16,436 bases of DNA from Verrucomicrobiota bacterium (GCA_003218935.1 QHPA01000346.1:1-16436); one strand, 5' to 3'. Shown: positions 7,999-16,363, numbered from the stretch's first letter. Translations and numbers: made by a program. The notes: generated by a model not told the origin, from the sequence alone.

Positions 7999-8014
7999 CA
8001 GGCGATAGCGCCTG
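7999..8014 (+). other. Short intergenic hairpin
   Basis: CAGGCG-ATAG-CGCCTG, a perfect six-base stem with a four-base loop, 33 bases after the PIG-L stop and 45 before the next ATG. No T-run follows, so it is probably an mRNA-stability or spacing element rather than a terminator. Confidence 0.3.
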
Positions 8015-8032
8015 CGTGACAGTTCAGAAATA

Positions 8033-8051
8033 ACAAGAGGAAGACAAGAGG
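8033..8051 (+). promoter_or_regulatory. Duplicated Shine-Dalgarno-like site before the GT2 gene
   Basis: ACAAGAGG occurs twice, at 8033-8040 and 8044-8051. The second copy has AAGAGG seven bases before ATG 8059, good spacing for initiation; the first copy is too far away and may act as a standby site or simply be a small tandem duplication. Confidence 0.5.
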
Positions 8052-8058
8052 TGTTCCA

Positions 8059-8973
8059 ATGAAGCTAACCAAATCCATCACGTATGTTGTGGTCACCCCC
8101 GTTCGGGATGAGGCCTCGAACATTCACCATACGATTGAGTCGTTTGCAAACCAGACCATCCTCCCGAAACAATGGGTTGTTATTGATGACGGATCTACGG
8201 ATGCCACCGGCCAAATCGCGGATGAGGCAGCCAGGAAGTACCCTTGGATCACCGTCATTCATCGGCGCAATCGGGGCTTCCGCAAAACCGGTGGCGGGGT
8301 AATTGAAGCGTTTTACGACGGATATGAGCTGGTCCGGAATCAATCCTGGGACTTCATTGCCAAGATGGACGCGGACCTCGGCTTTGCCGCCGATTATTTT
8401 GAGAGGTGCTTTGAAGTATTTGAAAAGGATCCAAAGCTGGGCTTGGGTGGGGGCCTGGTGTGGGAACACAGGGACGGAAGGCTGGTCGTAGGTTCGGCCG
8501 GGGATCCAGCCTTCCACGTGCGAGGCGCCACGAAGGTGTATCGCCGGGAATGCTGGCAGCAGATCGGCGGGCTCATAAAGGACCTGGGATGGGACACAGT
8601 GGACGAACTCAAGGCCAACATGCTTGGGTGGCGCACCTATACATTCGAGGGTCTAAAGCTGACTCATTACAAACCGACCGGAGCGGCTGATGGAGTTTGG
8701 GGCCGCCTTCTAAAGGCAGGTCGAGCCAATTACGTCACCGGCTACCATCCTCTTTTTATGGTTTTCAAGTGTATCAAACGGCTGACCCGTAGGCCATACT
8801 GTGTCGGTTCGTTAGGCCTCTGGCTCGGTTTCGTTTCCGGCTACCTTAAACGGGCGCCGAAAGTTGCCGATGAACCATTAATCCGATGGGTGCGCGACCA
8901 ACAACTCCGACAGCTATGCCTTAAAAGCAGCCTATGGAGACAAAAATCTGTCCACCACCACCCAACGGCATGA
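8059..8973 (+). CDS. Family 2 glycosyltransferase
   Basis: 304 residues with a GT-A fold. The N-terminus YVVVTPVRDEASNI (9-22) is the first nucleotide-binding strand; DDGSTD (43-48) and the metal-binding D-x-D in KMDADLGF (102-109) are intact. A later DELKANMLGW (182-191) fits the acceptor-side loop of the family, although the usual ED/TDD catalytic pair is not plain. The C-terminal third (about 225-270) is basic and has a hydrophobic stretch (VGSLGLWLGFVSGYL) that probably sits on the inner membrane, where it would extend a lipid-linked repeat unit. The start is set by the AAGAGG seven bases upstream. Downstream by 45 bases is the polymerase-like membrane protein. Donor and acceptor sugars cannot be read from the sequence. 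Confidence 0.9.
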   Translation: MKLTKSITYVVVTPVRDEASNIHHTIESFANQTILPKQWVVIDDGSTDATGQIADEAARKYPWITVIHRRNRGFRKTGGGVIEAFYDGYELVRNQSWDFIAKMDADLGFAADYFERCFEVFEKDPKLGLGGGLVWEHRDGRLVVGSAGDPAFHVRGATKVYRRECWQQIGGLIKDLGWDTVDELKANMLGWRTYTFEGLKLTHYKPTGAADGVWGRLLKAGRANYVTGYHPLFMVFKCIKRLTRRPYCVGSLGLWLGFVSGYLKRAPKVADEPLIRWVRDQQLRQLCLKSSLWRQKSVHHHPTA

Positions 8974-9018
8974 CTCGCTTGACGCTTTGATCTGCCATCC
9001 CTGAGCCGTCCTTGTCAG

Positions 9019-10461
9019 ATGCTCCCTCTGGTTTTACTTCTTTCAGTCCCAATCTTGTTTTTGATTGGACGCACAAGGCCTGAGCGCGCGCTTCTACTGT
9101 GGCTCTTTTTAAGTCCCCTGTCTTACGACACGTTGGTCGTTTTCGGTGTAGATCTTCGCGTCGTTACGTTTGATCGTCTGGCGCTCCTGGCGAGCGCACT
9201 GGGGTTGCTGGCTAACGGCCGACTCGGGCAGTTGTTCCCCAGACGCTTTTCAAAGCTCGAGAAAACCATGGTCGTCTTCATTCTGATTTTTGCGATCGAA
9301 GCGGTGGTAAAGTTCCCTCCCCGGGATGCCTTCTCAAGATGGACGATGGGGTTCGACTCCTTCGTCGTTCCTTTCTATTTGTATCTGCTCCTCAAGTATC
9401 TGTTGACTCGCGAGGAGAGGTACAACGAAGGTTTGGAAAAGCGATTAGCCATGACGCTGGCGCTGGTCGGCGTCTACTGCGCTGCCATGGGCATCTACGA
9501 ACACATCACTTTGAATGACCTGTTTCCTCCGTCCCCCTCCATTCTGGCTGCAAGAGAAATGGAGAGTTCACTCCTGGTCGGAAAGGAGATTCGCGTCAAC
9601 GGCCCGTTCTGGGTGGCGGAAATACTCGGGGAATATTTGAGCCTGATCTTGCTCTTTACGTTATACCGTTACCGGGTGGATCGGGTGGTCAACCCGGCTT
9701 CCCGCGTGATGGCGAAGGTCATTAAGATTCCCTACGCCCTGCTTCTGTTGGTTGGCATGTATTTCACAATGTACCGCAATGTATGGGGCGGCTTTTTGGG
9801 CGCGTATTCGAGCCGCTATTTCTTTACGCGCAAAGGGAGAAAGTCGTTCCTGCTGGTCCTGACTATCCTGACCCTGGCCGCCGCAACCATCTGGGGAAGC
9901 TTCCGTCAAACCGAATTCTATTCAGATCGCCTCACAAACACAGACAACATCTACGACCGCTTGGGCGCCTGGCTCTACGCGTTCCGAGCCTTCGCCGAGC
10001 ATCCTTTAATGGGCATCGGGTATGGCCGGATCGACCGTTACATCAGGCATGCAAAAGATGCGGGTGTTGATCTGAGGTTTCAGGAGGACATAGAGGCGAC
10101 GTATCAACCGCACAATTCCGTCATCTGCCTGCTCGCCGAAAACGGATTATTTCTGACGGTGCCATTCTTGTTGCTAATCGGGTATTTCATCGGGCATGTG
10201 CGCGCGTGCCTTCGCCTGGCCAAATCACCGGCGGATGTTGAGTTTGGTCTATTCGCGGTGGCAGGAGCTTTTGCCATGTTCGCTCCCCATATGACTGACC
10301 GATGTCTCAACTGGAATAAATATAATAACTTGTTGTTTGTGCTCTTCGCTCTCGTAGCCGCTCATCATGCGAAGCTGGTGCGTAATGTGGCCCCGACCGC
10401 CGCCAGCGTACCCCTGGAGGACACATCTGTGCCGGAAATCGTCAGGGCGGCGGCGCGTTAA
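9019..10461 (+). CDS. O-antigen polymerase/ligase-like membrane protein (Wzy/WaaL)
   Basis: 480 residues, very hydrophobic, with about ten to eleven predicted membrane spans starting at the very N-terminus. The region around 310-390 has the Wzy_C pattern: 'RLGAWLYAFRAFAEHPLMGIGYG' in two parts (HP at 328-329, G-x-G-x-G at 332-336), a loop that ends in QPHNS (363-367), then LLAENG (371-376) and another span. That large periplasmic loop with the PHN motif is shared by Wzy polymerases and WaaL ligases, which transfer lipid-linked glycan to a growing chain or to lipid A core. With a flippase in the same run, the polymerase role is more likely. No Shine-Dalgarno is visible before ATG 9019. The C-terminal 30 residues are a polar cytoplasmic tail. 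Confidence 0.85.
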   Translation: MLPLVLLLSVPILFLIGRTRPERALLLWLFLSPLSYDTLVVFGVDLRVVTFDRLALLASALGLLANGRLGQLFPRRFSKLEKTMVVFILIFAIEAVVKFPPRDAFSRWTMGFDSFVVPFYLYLLLKYLLTREERYNEGLEKRLAMTLALVGVYCAAMGIYEHITLNDLFPPSPSILAAREMESSLLVGKEIRVNGPFWVAEILGEYLSLILLFTLYRYRVDRVVNPASRVMAKVIKIPYALLLLVGMYFTMYRNVWGGFLGAYSSRYFFTRKGRKSFLLVLTILTLAAATIWGSFRQTEFYSDRLTNTDNIYDRLGAWLYAFRAFAEHPLMGIGYGRIDRYIRHAKDAGVDLRFQEDIEATYQPHNSVICLLAENGLFLTVPFLLLIGYFIGHVRACLRLAKSPADVEFGLFAVAGAFAMFAPHMTDRCLNWNKYNNLLFVLFALVAAHHAKLVRNVAPTAASVPLEDTSVPEIVRAAAR

Positions 10462-10526
10462 CCTCAAAAGGATTGCTGCCCTTCGATCGGCCTTGCACCC
10501 TTCCAAGAACCCCATTAGCCCGATCC

Positions 10527-11966
10527 ATGTTGTTTAATTCAATCGAGTTTGGTTTATTTTTTCTCATGGTTACGGCGGCGTATTACATGCTGCCACACCG
10601 TTTCCGGTGGTTCCTGCTGCTCGGGGCAAGCTGTGTTTTCTACATGGCGTTTGTTCCTGAATATATTCTTATCCTGTTTACGACCATCCTGATTGATTAC
10701 GTCGCGGCAATTTACATTGATAGATCGGGAGGATTAAAAGCTCGTTGCCTTCTCATAATCAGCATTATTTCAACCTGCCTGGTCCTGTTTGTTTTTAAAT
10801 ATTTCAATTTTTTCGCCGCTAACATCGATGCCCTCGCCAGGCTGATCCACTGGAATTATTCGGTCGCGGCTTTGAAGCTCATCCTGCCGATTGGCCTGTC
10901 CTTTCACACGTTCCAGAGTCTCAGCTATGTGATCGAGGTCTACCGCAAAAGGCAAAAGCCGGAGAAACACTTTGGAATATACGCGCTCTACGTAATGTTC
11001 TATCCGCAACTCGTGGCTGGACCGATTGAACGTCCGCAGAATTTGCTCCATCAATTCCGCGAAGAGCATCCTTTTGACTATGATCAAGTGAAGCGCGGCC
11101 TTTTGCTGATGGCCTGGGGGTTCTTCAAGAAGCTGGTCGTGGCTGATCGCCTTGCCCTTTATGTCAACCAGGTGTTCACAAATCTGCATGATTACCATGG
11201 CGTGACGCTCATCGTTGCGCTGATCTTCTTTGCTTACCAGATTTATTGCGATTTTTCGGGGTACTCGGATATCGCCCGGGGTGTGGCGTCGGTTATGGGT
11301 TTTCGTCTGATCCGCAACTTCGACCAACCTTACCTTTCCCGCTCCGTTTCGGAGTTTTGGAGGCGTTGGCACATTTCGCTATCCTCTTGGTTTCGGGATT
11401 ATGTCTATATCCCGCTTGGCGGTAGTCGGACCACCATCGTGAAAACCTGTCGGAATCTGTTGGTTGTGTTCGCGCTAAGTGGACTGTGGCATGGGGCGAA
11501 TTGGACCTTTGTTGTGTGGGGTGCCCTGAACGGACTTTATGTCATGCTGGAGGTGATAACCAAGCGCGCGCGAAGCCGAGTTTATAACCACCTGGGAGTA
11601 CCAGGAAATAACTTCATATTGGCGGCAGTACAGATCTGCGTGACCTTCAGCTTAACGCTGATCGCCTGGACATTTTTCCGTGCGGCCACCGTGGGGGACG
11701 CCTGGTATATCCTCTCGAACATGGGACGGGGCTTATCTCTCCAGTCGGTATCTGTTGGTGGTTTCCGACGGGAAGACTACCTTATCGTCCCCTTTGCGCT
11801 CCTCATTCTCGAGGGAGTAGAGTGGGGACAAAGGCGCTTTGATCTTGTCGAAAAATTGGCCTCGCTTTCGATGCCCTGGCGATGGGCAGCGTACCAGGCC
11901 GCTGCCTGGCTGATTCTTGCTTTCGGTGTTTTCAACAAGAATACTTTCATTTATTTTCAATTCTAA
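10527..11966 (+). CDS. MBOAT O-acyltransferase, AlgI-like
   Basis: 479 residues from ATG 10527. That start gives MLFNSIEFGLFFL, the standard N-terminus of AlgI-type MBOAT proteins; an upstream TTG at 10473 would add 18 unrelated residues. Multi-span membrane protein with all landmarks: FYPQLVAGPIERP (158-170), YCDFSGYSDIARG (240-252), EFWRRWHISLSSWFRDYVY (276-294, H282), PLGGSR (296-301) and LSGLWHGANW (317-326) with the catalytic H322. MBOAT proteins of this group move acetyl groups across the inner membrane for O-acetylation of alginate, cellulose, peptidoglycan or other surface polymers. The next gene, nine bases downstream, encodes an SGNH-like partner, as in AlgI/AlgJ or Dlt-type pairs, so this is probably an O-acetylation unit for the polymer made here. 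Confidence 0.94.
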   Translation: MLFNSIEFGLFFLMVTAAYYMLPHRFRWFLLLGASCVFYMAFVPEYILILFTTILIDYVAAIYIDRSGGLKARCLLIISIISTCLVLFVFKYFNFFAANIDALARLIHWNYSVAALKLILPIGLSFHTFQSLSYVIEVYRKRQKPEKHFGIYALYVMFYPQLVAGPIERPQNLLHQFREEHPFDYDQVKRGLLLMAWGFFKKLVVADRLALYVNQVFTNLHDYHGVTLIVALIFFAYQIYCDFSGYSDIARGVASVMGFRLIRNFDQPYLSRSVSEFWRRWHISLSSWFRDYVYIPLGGSRTTIVKTCRNLLVVFALSGLWHGANWTFVVWGALNGLYVMLEVITKRARSRVYNHLGVPGNNFILAAVQICVTFSLTLIAWTFFRAATVGDAWYILSNMGRGLSLQSVSVGGFRREDYLIVPFALLILEGVEWGQRRFDLVEKLASLSMPWRWAAYQAAAWLILAFGVFNKNTFIYFQF

Positions 11967-11975
11967 TCTTTGCTT

Positions 11976-12980
11976 ATGGCAGGACGTTTCGTGCTTAAGC
12001 TCATTTGCTTCGGCCTAGTTTCTTCAGGAATCGCCTTCGGTTTGCAGGAGATTCTGGTGCTTGGACTCAATCGTTGCAACACCTCAGCGCGCGGAGTGTG
12101 GAACAAGGTCGTTCACGGGGAGGTAAATGCCGAGATTCTGGTGTGCGGATCCTCCCGCGCCCTGGTCCATTACGATCCCCGCATCATCAACCGGGAGGTC
12201 GGTAAATCGGCTTTTAATATTGGGCAGGACGGAACGTTCCCTGATATACAATTGATCCGCCTTAAGACCTATCTGGCACATAACAGAGCCCCGCTTTATG
12301 TCGTGTTGGATGTCAACCGCACCTGTTTCTGCACGACCAAACACCCTTATGAGCCAGAGCAATATATTCCATACCTGGACGAACCCGACCTGTACCGGGA
12401 ACTTGTTTCTCGCGAAAGGAGATTTGCGCGAGAGCGTAGAATTCCACTGCTCGGAATAATCGAACACCGACTGGTCCTGACCGCCCTTGGTGGACTTGTT
12501 CGCCCTAACACCAAGGAGGATCGTTTCGATGGATTTAAGCCTAATGACATTCCATGGACAGGCGAGTTCGAGAAGTTCAAAGCCCTGCATCCGACGGGAG
12601 AGGTGGCTTCAGTCGACAGTGACGGGGTAAAAGCGTTTCGAAAGCTCATCGAACGCGGTTTGGAGTGTAAAGCCTCAGTTGTTTTGGTCTATTCTCCGGA
12701 GTACTGCGAAGCCCAGCCTCTCACCAGGAACCGGCGGGATATCATCGAACAAGTCCGGGAAATCGCAGCAGAGTATGGAATCGAATTCTGGGATTTCTCG
12801 GATGATCCTATCTGCCTTGACAAGTCGCTGTTCTACAATTCGCAACACTTGAACCGGCAGGGGGCCAGTCTGTTCTCCAGTAAACTCGGTGAACGGTTAA
12901 AAGGCTTTTGCAGTAATGGCGCTCTCGCAAAGACGCGCGTAGCAGAGGGCAAATCGAAGGAGACATGTGGCCGGCCTTGA
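11976..12980 (+). CDS. Membrane-anchored SGNH-like protein, MBOAT partner
   Basis: 334 residues from ATG 11976 (a TTG at 11970 would add two). Starts nine bases after the MBOAT stop, without a clear ribosome site, consistent with translational coupling. Residues 5-31 form an N-terminal membrane helix, so the rest is probably periplasmic. CGSSRALVHYDPRII (57-71) matches the block I nucleophile motif (GSSR) of DltD/AlgJ-like SGNH proteins, FNIGQDG (80-86) resembles block II, and LFYNSQHLNRQGA (285-297) is the block V His region (H291). In most relatives the residue three before that His is Asp; here it is Asn288, with Asp282 nearby. The family carries out the final O-acetyl transfer to the polymer after MBOAT brings the acyl group across the membrane. 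Exact acceptor unknown. The C-terminal 25 residues are polar and overlap the next gene. Confidence 0.82.
   Translation: MAGRFVLKLICFGLVSSGIAFGLQEILVLGLNRCNTSARGVWNKVVHGEVNAEILVCGSSRALVHYDPRIINREVGKSAFNIGQDGTFPDIQLIRLKTYLAHNRAPLYVVLDVNRTCFCTTKHPYEPEQYIPYLDEPDLYRELVSRERRFARERRIPLLGIIEHRLVLTALGGLVRPNTKEDRFDGFKPNDIPWTGEFEKFKALHPTGEVASVDSDGVKAFRKLIERGLECKASVVLVYSPEYCEAQPLTRNRRDIIEQVREIAAEYGIEFWDFSDDPICLDKSLFYNSQHLNRQGASLFSSKLGERLKGFCSNGALAKTRVAEGKSKETCGRP
12956..12962 (+). promoter_or_regulatory. Strong Shine-Dalgarno for the flippase
   Basis: GAAGGAG lies inside the end of the SGNH gene, four bases before GTG 12967. It supports the GTG start and the 14-base overlap of the two genes over the in-frame ATG at 12997. 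Confidence 0.65.
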
Positions 12981-14277
12981 TACGAAAAGCACACTGATGG
13001 ATTCCGTCAGCACCGGGACGAAAGGCCGTGGTTTTTTGCGCTCGCTCCTGGCGCGTGAGCGAGTGCGCCAGACGCTGTTGTTGTACGGTTCCGACATAGG
13101 TCTGATTATCCTGACCTTCGGAACTGGCATTCTGAATTCCCGCTTTCTCGGGCCAACTCAGTACGGCGTTTACGCCTTTGTCATCACCGTGGTTGAAGCA
13201 GTGATGCTTTTCGCCGGCTTTGGATTCCCTGCCGCTGGCGCCCGGGTGGTTTCCCTCGCGAAGACCAGGCATGACGAGCAAGCCATACAGGGTGCCTTGG
13301 TAGCTATCGCATTGATGATGGGCCTCTGCATTTCGCTGGTGCTGGCGGCCGCCACTCCGCTTATTCAAGTGGTGTTCCATACCCAAGAGAAGTCCTGGCT
13401 TCTGATCGCCTCCCTTCTGTGCACACTGGCTCCTCTTCAAGCGATTTTAACGCAAGCGTGCCTTGGAGCCAACCGGATCGGGATTCTAGCCACGCTGAAT
13501 ATCCTGCCGAAAGCATTGTACCTGCTCGGTGGCCTTGGGATGGTTGTCTGGGCTCATCTGACGGCGAAAACCGCTTTAATGCTCTATTTCGGCGGCTCAT
13601 TAGCGAGTTGTCTTCTCGCGCTCATCGCGCTACGCATCCGTTTCGATCAGGTGCGCAGCCTCACTCGGGAGGTTACTGCCGAGGTCAAGCGTTACGGGTT
13701 CAAGGCGTACCTTGGCGGCATCGCCGACACCAGCACGTACAAACTCAACAACCTTCTCATTGCTGGTTATGTGGACACGAACTGGCTGGGTTTCTACAGC
13801 ATCGCATCGACGATGGTCAGCCCCATGGTGCGCTTCTCTATTGCCCTTTCCAACTCGGCATATCGTTCCTTAGGACAGAAGAAAAGTATCAATAAGAAGT
13901 TGTTCATGGCGAACGGCGCCTTCCTCGTTGCCAGCGCAATCTTGATCGCTGCAGTGGTGCGCCCTTTCATAACGATAGTCCTCACCCGACAGTTCCTCCC
14001 GGCAGTAGGGCTGGTTTACGTCTTGCTTGCGACCGCCTTTTTTCAGGGCATGTATCAGCCCATCAATGCCTTTCTGTGCGCCCATGGCAAAGGCCGCGAG
14101 TTGCGCTCGATCTCTCTCGTCGTCTGCGCCGTGAATCTAATCATTTCTCTGGCGCTGATCCCGCGTTTGGGCGCCTATGGTGCCGCGATTGGCAGCAGCA
14201 TGGCCAAATGCTGCGAGTTGCTGGGAAACATCCACTACTATCGTAAGATCACTCGACAGTCCTGTTCGTCCTCCTAG
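12967..14277 (+). CDS. Polysaccharide flippase, Wzx family
   Basis: 436 residues from GTG 12967, with GAAGGAG four bases upstream; it overlaps the SGNH gene by 14 bases. An ATG at 12997 would remove ten residues. A polar, basic cytoplasmic leader of about 36 residues precedes roughly twelve to fourteen membrane spans. The first pair is typical of the Polysacc_synt / MVF-like flippases: LLLYGSDIGLIILTFGTGIL, then NSRFLGPTQYGVYAFV (57-72). A later LNNLLIAGYVDTNWLGFYSIA (260-280, here in two parts: LNNLLIAG and LGFYSIA) is the mid-protein signature, and IPRLGAYGAAIGSS (398-411) closes the second half. Wzx proteins move undecaprenyl-linked repeat units to the periplasm, where the polymerase-like protein at 9019-10461 would use them. 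It is the last gene of the tightly spaced run. Confidence 0.92.
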   Translation: MAGLDTKSTLMDSVSTGTKGRGFLRSLLARERVRQTLLLYGSDIGLIILTFGTGILNSRFLGPTQYGVYAFVITVVEAVMLFAGFGFPAAGARVVSLAKTRHDEQAIQGALVAIALMMGLCISLVLAAATPLIQVVFHTQEKSWLLIASLLCTLAPLQAILTQACLGANRIGILATLNILPKALYLLGGLGMVVWAHLTAKTALMLYFGGSLASCLLALIALRIRFDQVRSLTREVTAEVKRYGFKAYLGGIADTSTYKLNNLLIAGYVDTNWLGFYSIASTMVSPMVRFSIALSNSAYRSLGQKKSINKKLFMANGAFLVASAILIAAVVRPFITIVLTRQFLPAVGLVYVLLATAFFQGMYQPINAFLCAHGKGRELRSISLVVCAVNLIISLALIPRLGAYGAAIGSSMAKCCELLGNIHYYRKITRQSCSSS

Positions 14278-14281
14278 CCGG

Positions 14282-14437
14282 ATGGTGACTAAAAAGATCC
14301 TCATTCTCCCGGCCGATCAATCAGCGCGCGCTTTTGAGCGGACCGCAATGCCACACACAAGATTCGAGAAAATCCGCTTGGACGCAAATCAGGAGCATGA
14401 TCGGGAGATTCCTTCGAAAACCGGCTTGTACCGATGA
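14282..14437 (+). CDS. Possible 51-residue small protein, unrecognised
   Basis: ATG 14282 lies four bases after the flippase stop and the frame ends at TGA 14435-14437. The product starts MVTKKILILPAD, a beta-strand-like beginning reminiscent of a glycosyltransferase N-terminus, then turns charged and polar. No Shine-Dalgarno and no family recognised. It may be chance, or the broken 5' end of a lost glycosyltransferase gene. Confidence 0.18.
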   Translation: MVTKKILILPADQSARAFERTAMPHTRFEKIRLDANQEHDREIPSKTGLYR

Positions 14438-14443
14438 AGGCGG

Positions 14444-14464
14444 ACCGTTCCCGTTTTGAACGGT
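14444..14464 (+). other. Hairpin in the gap after the flippase
   Basis: ACCGTTC (14444-14450) and GAACGGT (14458-14464) form a perfect seven-base stem with the loop CCGTTTT. It is the best candidate for a transcript end after the polysaccharide run, but there is no T-run, so termination would have to be non-classical; a protein-binding site is the other option. Confidence 0.35.
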
Positions 14465-14744
14465 GAAGCGACACAAGTGCCGAATTCCTGGCCGGCCTTG
14501 TCCAACAAAGTGACAACGTGGGATCGTTGCAGTGGTACGGAACCCCGGTATACTTCTTCATACGAGCCCGATCGCCAAAAAGGCCGCTGCCTCTGGGCAA
14601 AACAGTTTACCCGACTATGACAGGCAATATCAAGCGAAGATGACAAAGTATCCTGAATTCGCCACTATTCCTTCACGGGCGGACGAGACAGGCGATTCGG
14701 TATTGGCTGGGCGGCAGAATTTCCTGATCATTGAACCTCGATTT

Positions 14745-14753
14745 TGGTATGCT
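14745..14753 (+). promoter_or_regulatory. Candidate extended -10 promoter of the beta-helix gene
   Basis: TGG-TATGCT fits an extended -10 element (TGn-TATnnT), 20 bases before ATG 14774. No -35 of good match stands 17 bases upstream (14725-14730 reads TGATCA). The implied leader would be only about 14 bases. Confidence 0.25.
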
Positions 14754-14773
14754 TCGTGCGACAAGAGACGTTT

Positions 14774-16363
14774 ATGAAGATTACGGTCATTTCTTGCTTA
14801 CTGTCTTTGTTGTCCACGGCGTACATAAGTCAAGGCCAACCCGCGGCGGCGAGAAACCTGCGGATTATTAACAATCCACCAAAAGCGAGGAATCTCACCG
14901 ACCTTGTTTTTGCAATATCGCCAGGTCAGGGGACACTCACTAAATCATTTAGATTCTACGCAATTGATGTCGATGGGGACGCGATTACCTACAGCGGGAA
15001 CGGCTTGCCAAACGGGGCGACAATCGACTCTGCGACGGGAGAGTTGCGCATGCAGGTATCGGAAAGCGATATCGGCAAAACATTTTCTAACATTAGTATT
15101 TCGATCAGCGACGGGAAAGCCACCATCTCGAAGACCATCTCCATTTCTATACACCAGCCACAGAAGTATTATGTAGCGAAAGCAGGCTCGGATTCAAACC
15201 CGGGAACAGCAAATTTGCCTTGGCTTACGATTAAAAAGTCCACCGGGTATGTACTCCCGGGCGACACGGTGTTTATCTCGGCCGGCAATTACCCTGAAAG
15301 GGTCGCAACAAGATCTACAGCCAACGGTTCCGACTATATTACGTACACTAACAATGGTGATGGAACCGTCGAAATGCGGGGTTTTGACATCAACCAGGAT
15401 TCCGTGTGGATCGCCGGGTTGACCATTACGAATGCCGGGCCCAATATTTCAGGCATCAAGATCGACGGCAACTATCCGAAGATCACGGGCAACTATATCT
15501 ACAACATCGGGGGCAACGAAGCCGCTGGGGTTACCGGATACTGGTATGATCGTCCTTTTGGCGCTTATATCGCAAGCAATCACATTTTTAAGTGCCAGTA
15601 TGGACTCTGGACGTACGGCTTCAACTGGACCGTCGAGTATAACGACATCGATAGGCCGTACGAGTGGAACCTCAATTACGATTCTGATTATATTGAGCTG
15701 ATGGGAGAGGGACATGTATTTCGTTACAACTACCTTCACGGCGGATTATCGAATGAGCTTTTGAATGCGCACGTGGACTCCTTCCAGACCTACGATGATG
15801 CGAACTCCAAGTATTGGGCGGCAAACATTCTCATTGAACACAACTTCTGCGCTGATTTTGCTGAAGGCTTCGAGGGAGAGGCAACTTTTTTGCGCCGATC
15901 ACATAACATCGTTTTCAGAAACAACATCTTTTACAACGGCCTTCCGTTCAAGACGGGCTATCCAAACGGCGTGAGCCCCATCATTGTGCATGATATTCCA
16001 AACGTCGTTGTTACCAACAATACATTCTACAACATCAGGTATGGTCCCCACTGGGACCCTACCACGTGGGGCTTGGCCACCAACGCCATCATCAAAAACA
16101 ACATCTTTTACAACCAGTTATATCCGTACATCTACATCAACGGAACAGCGGACTACAACATGGGCTATCAAGTCCAAACGAGCGGCTACGTGCTCGGCCC
16201 GCACGATATCTATGGCGTCAATCCTCTCTTTGTTAATCCGAGTAATCCGCTGGGGCCGGATGGAATAATGTGGACGGCTGACGACGGTTTCCAATTGCAG
16301 TCGGGCTCGCGCGGAAAAACCGCCGGTGAAAACGGCGTCCAAGTGGGAGCCTATGGGCCTTAG
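14774..16363 (+). CDS. Secreted Ig-like plus right-handed beta-helix protein
   Basis: 529 residues from ATG 14774; a TTG at 14744 would add ten residues that spoil the signal peptide. Residues 1-21 (MKITVISCLLSLLSTAYISQ) are a Sec signal. Residues about 40-127 look like a putative Ig / cadherin-like domain: YAIDVDGDAITYSG, then LPNGATIDSATGEL and ISISDGKATISKTISI. From 131 begins a DUF1565-type parallel beta-helix: KYYVAKAGSDSNPGT, LPGDTVFISAGNY, then rungs such as RNNIFYN (382-388), TNNTFYN (414-420) and KNNIFYN (441-447), which form an Asn ladder. The end, NPLGPDGIMWTADDGFQLQ (491-509), is of a type common in environmental secreted proteins. No sorting anchor is visible. This fold occurs in polysaccharide lyases, epimerases and tailspike-like binders; no catalytic set can be assigned. 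Position next to a polysaccharide locus suggests action on, or binding to, the exported glycan. Confidence 0.85.
   Translation: MKITVISCLLSLLSTAYISQGQPAAARNLRIINNPPKARNLTDLVFAISPGQGTLTKSFRFYAIDVDGDAITYSGNGLPNGATIDSATGELRMQVSESDIGKTFSNISISISDGKATISKTISISIHQPQKYYVAKAGSDSNPGTANLPWLTIKKSTGYVLPGDTVFISAGNYPERVATRSTANGSDYITYTNNGDGTVEMRGFDINQDSVWIAGLTITNAGPNISGIKIDGNYPKITGNYIYNIGGNEAAGVTGYWYDRPFGAYIASNHIFKCQYGLWTYGFNWTVEYNDIDRPYEWNLNYDSDYIELMGEGHVFRYNYLHGGLSNELLNAHVDSFQTYDDANSKYWAANILIEHNFCADFAEGFEGEATFLRRSHNIVFRNNIFYNGLPFKTGYPNGVSPIIVHDIPNVVVTNNTFYNIRYGPHWDPTTWGLATNAIIKNNIFYNQLYPYIYINGTADYNMGYQVQTSGYVLGPHDIYGVNPLFVNPSNPLGPDGIMWTADDGFQLQSGSRGKTAGENGVQVGAYGP

Larger units (their letters stand above)
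14278..14773 (+). other. Intergenic region of about 500 bases
   Basis: No convincing gene, tRNA or repeat family seen. It holds a 51-codon frame (14282-14437), a seven-base hairpin (14444-14464), an unsupported GTG-started 81-codon frame (14532-14777) that runs into the next gene, and a possible promoter element just before the beta-helix gene. The break in otherwise tight gene spacing suggests that the last gene is transcribed separately. Confidence 0.6.

Noticed and set aside
11418..11425. GGCGGTAG, identical to the core of the ops element recruiting RfaH to polysaccharide operons
   Set aside because: It is inside the MBOAT gene, where it encodes the conserved PLGGS motif, and it is not in a 5' leader.
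14532..14777. 81-codon GTG-started frame before the beta-helix gene
   Set aside because: No Shine-Dalgarno, no recognised family, and it overlaps the start of a well-supported gene.
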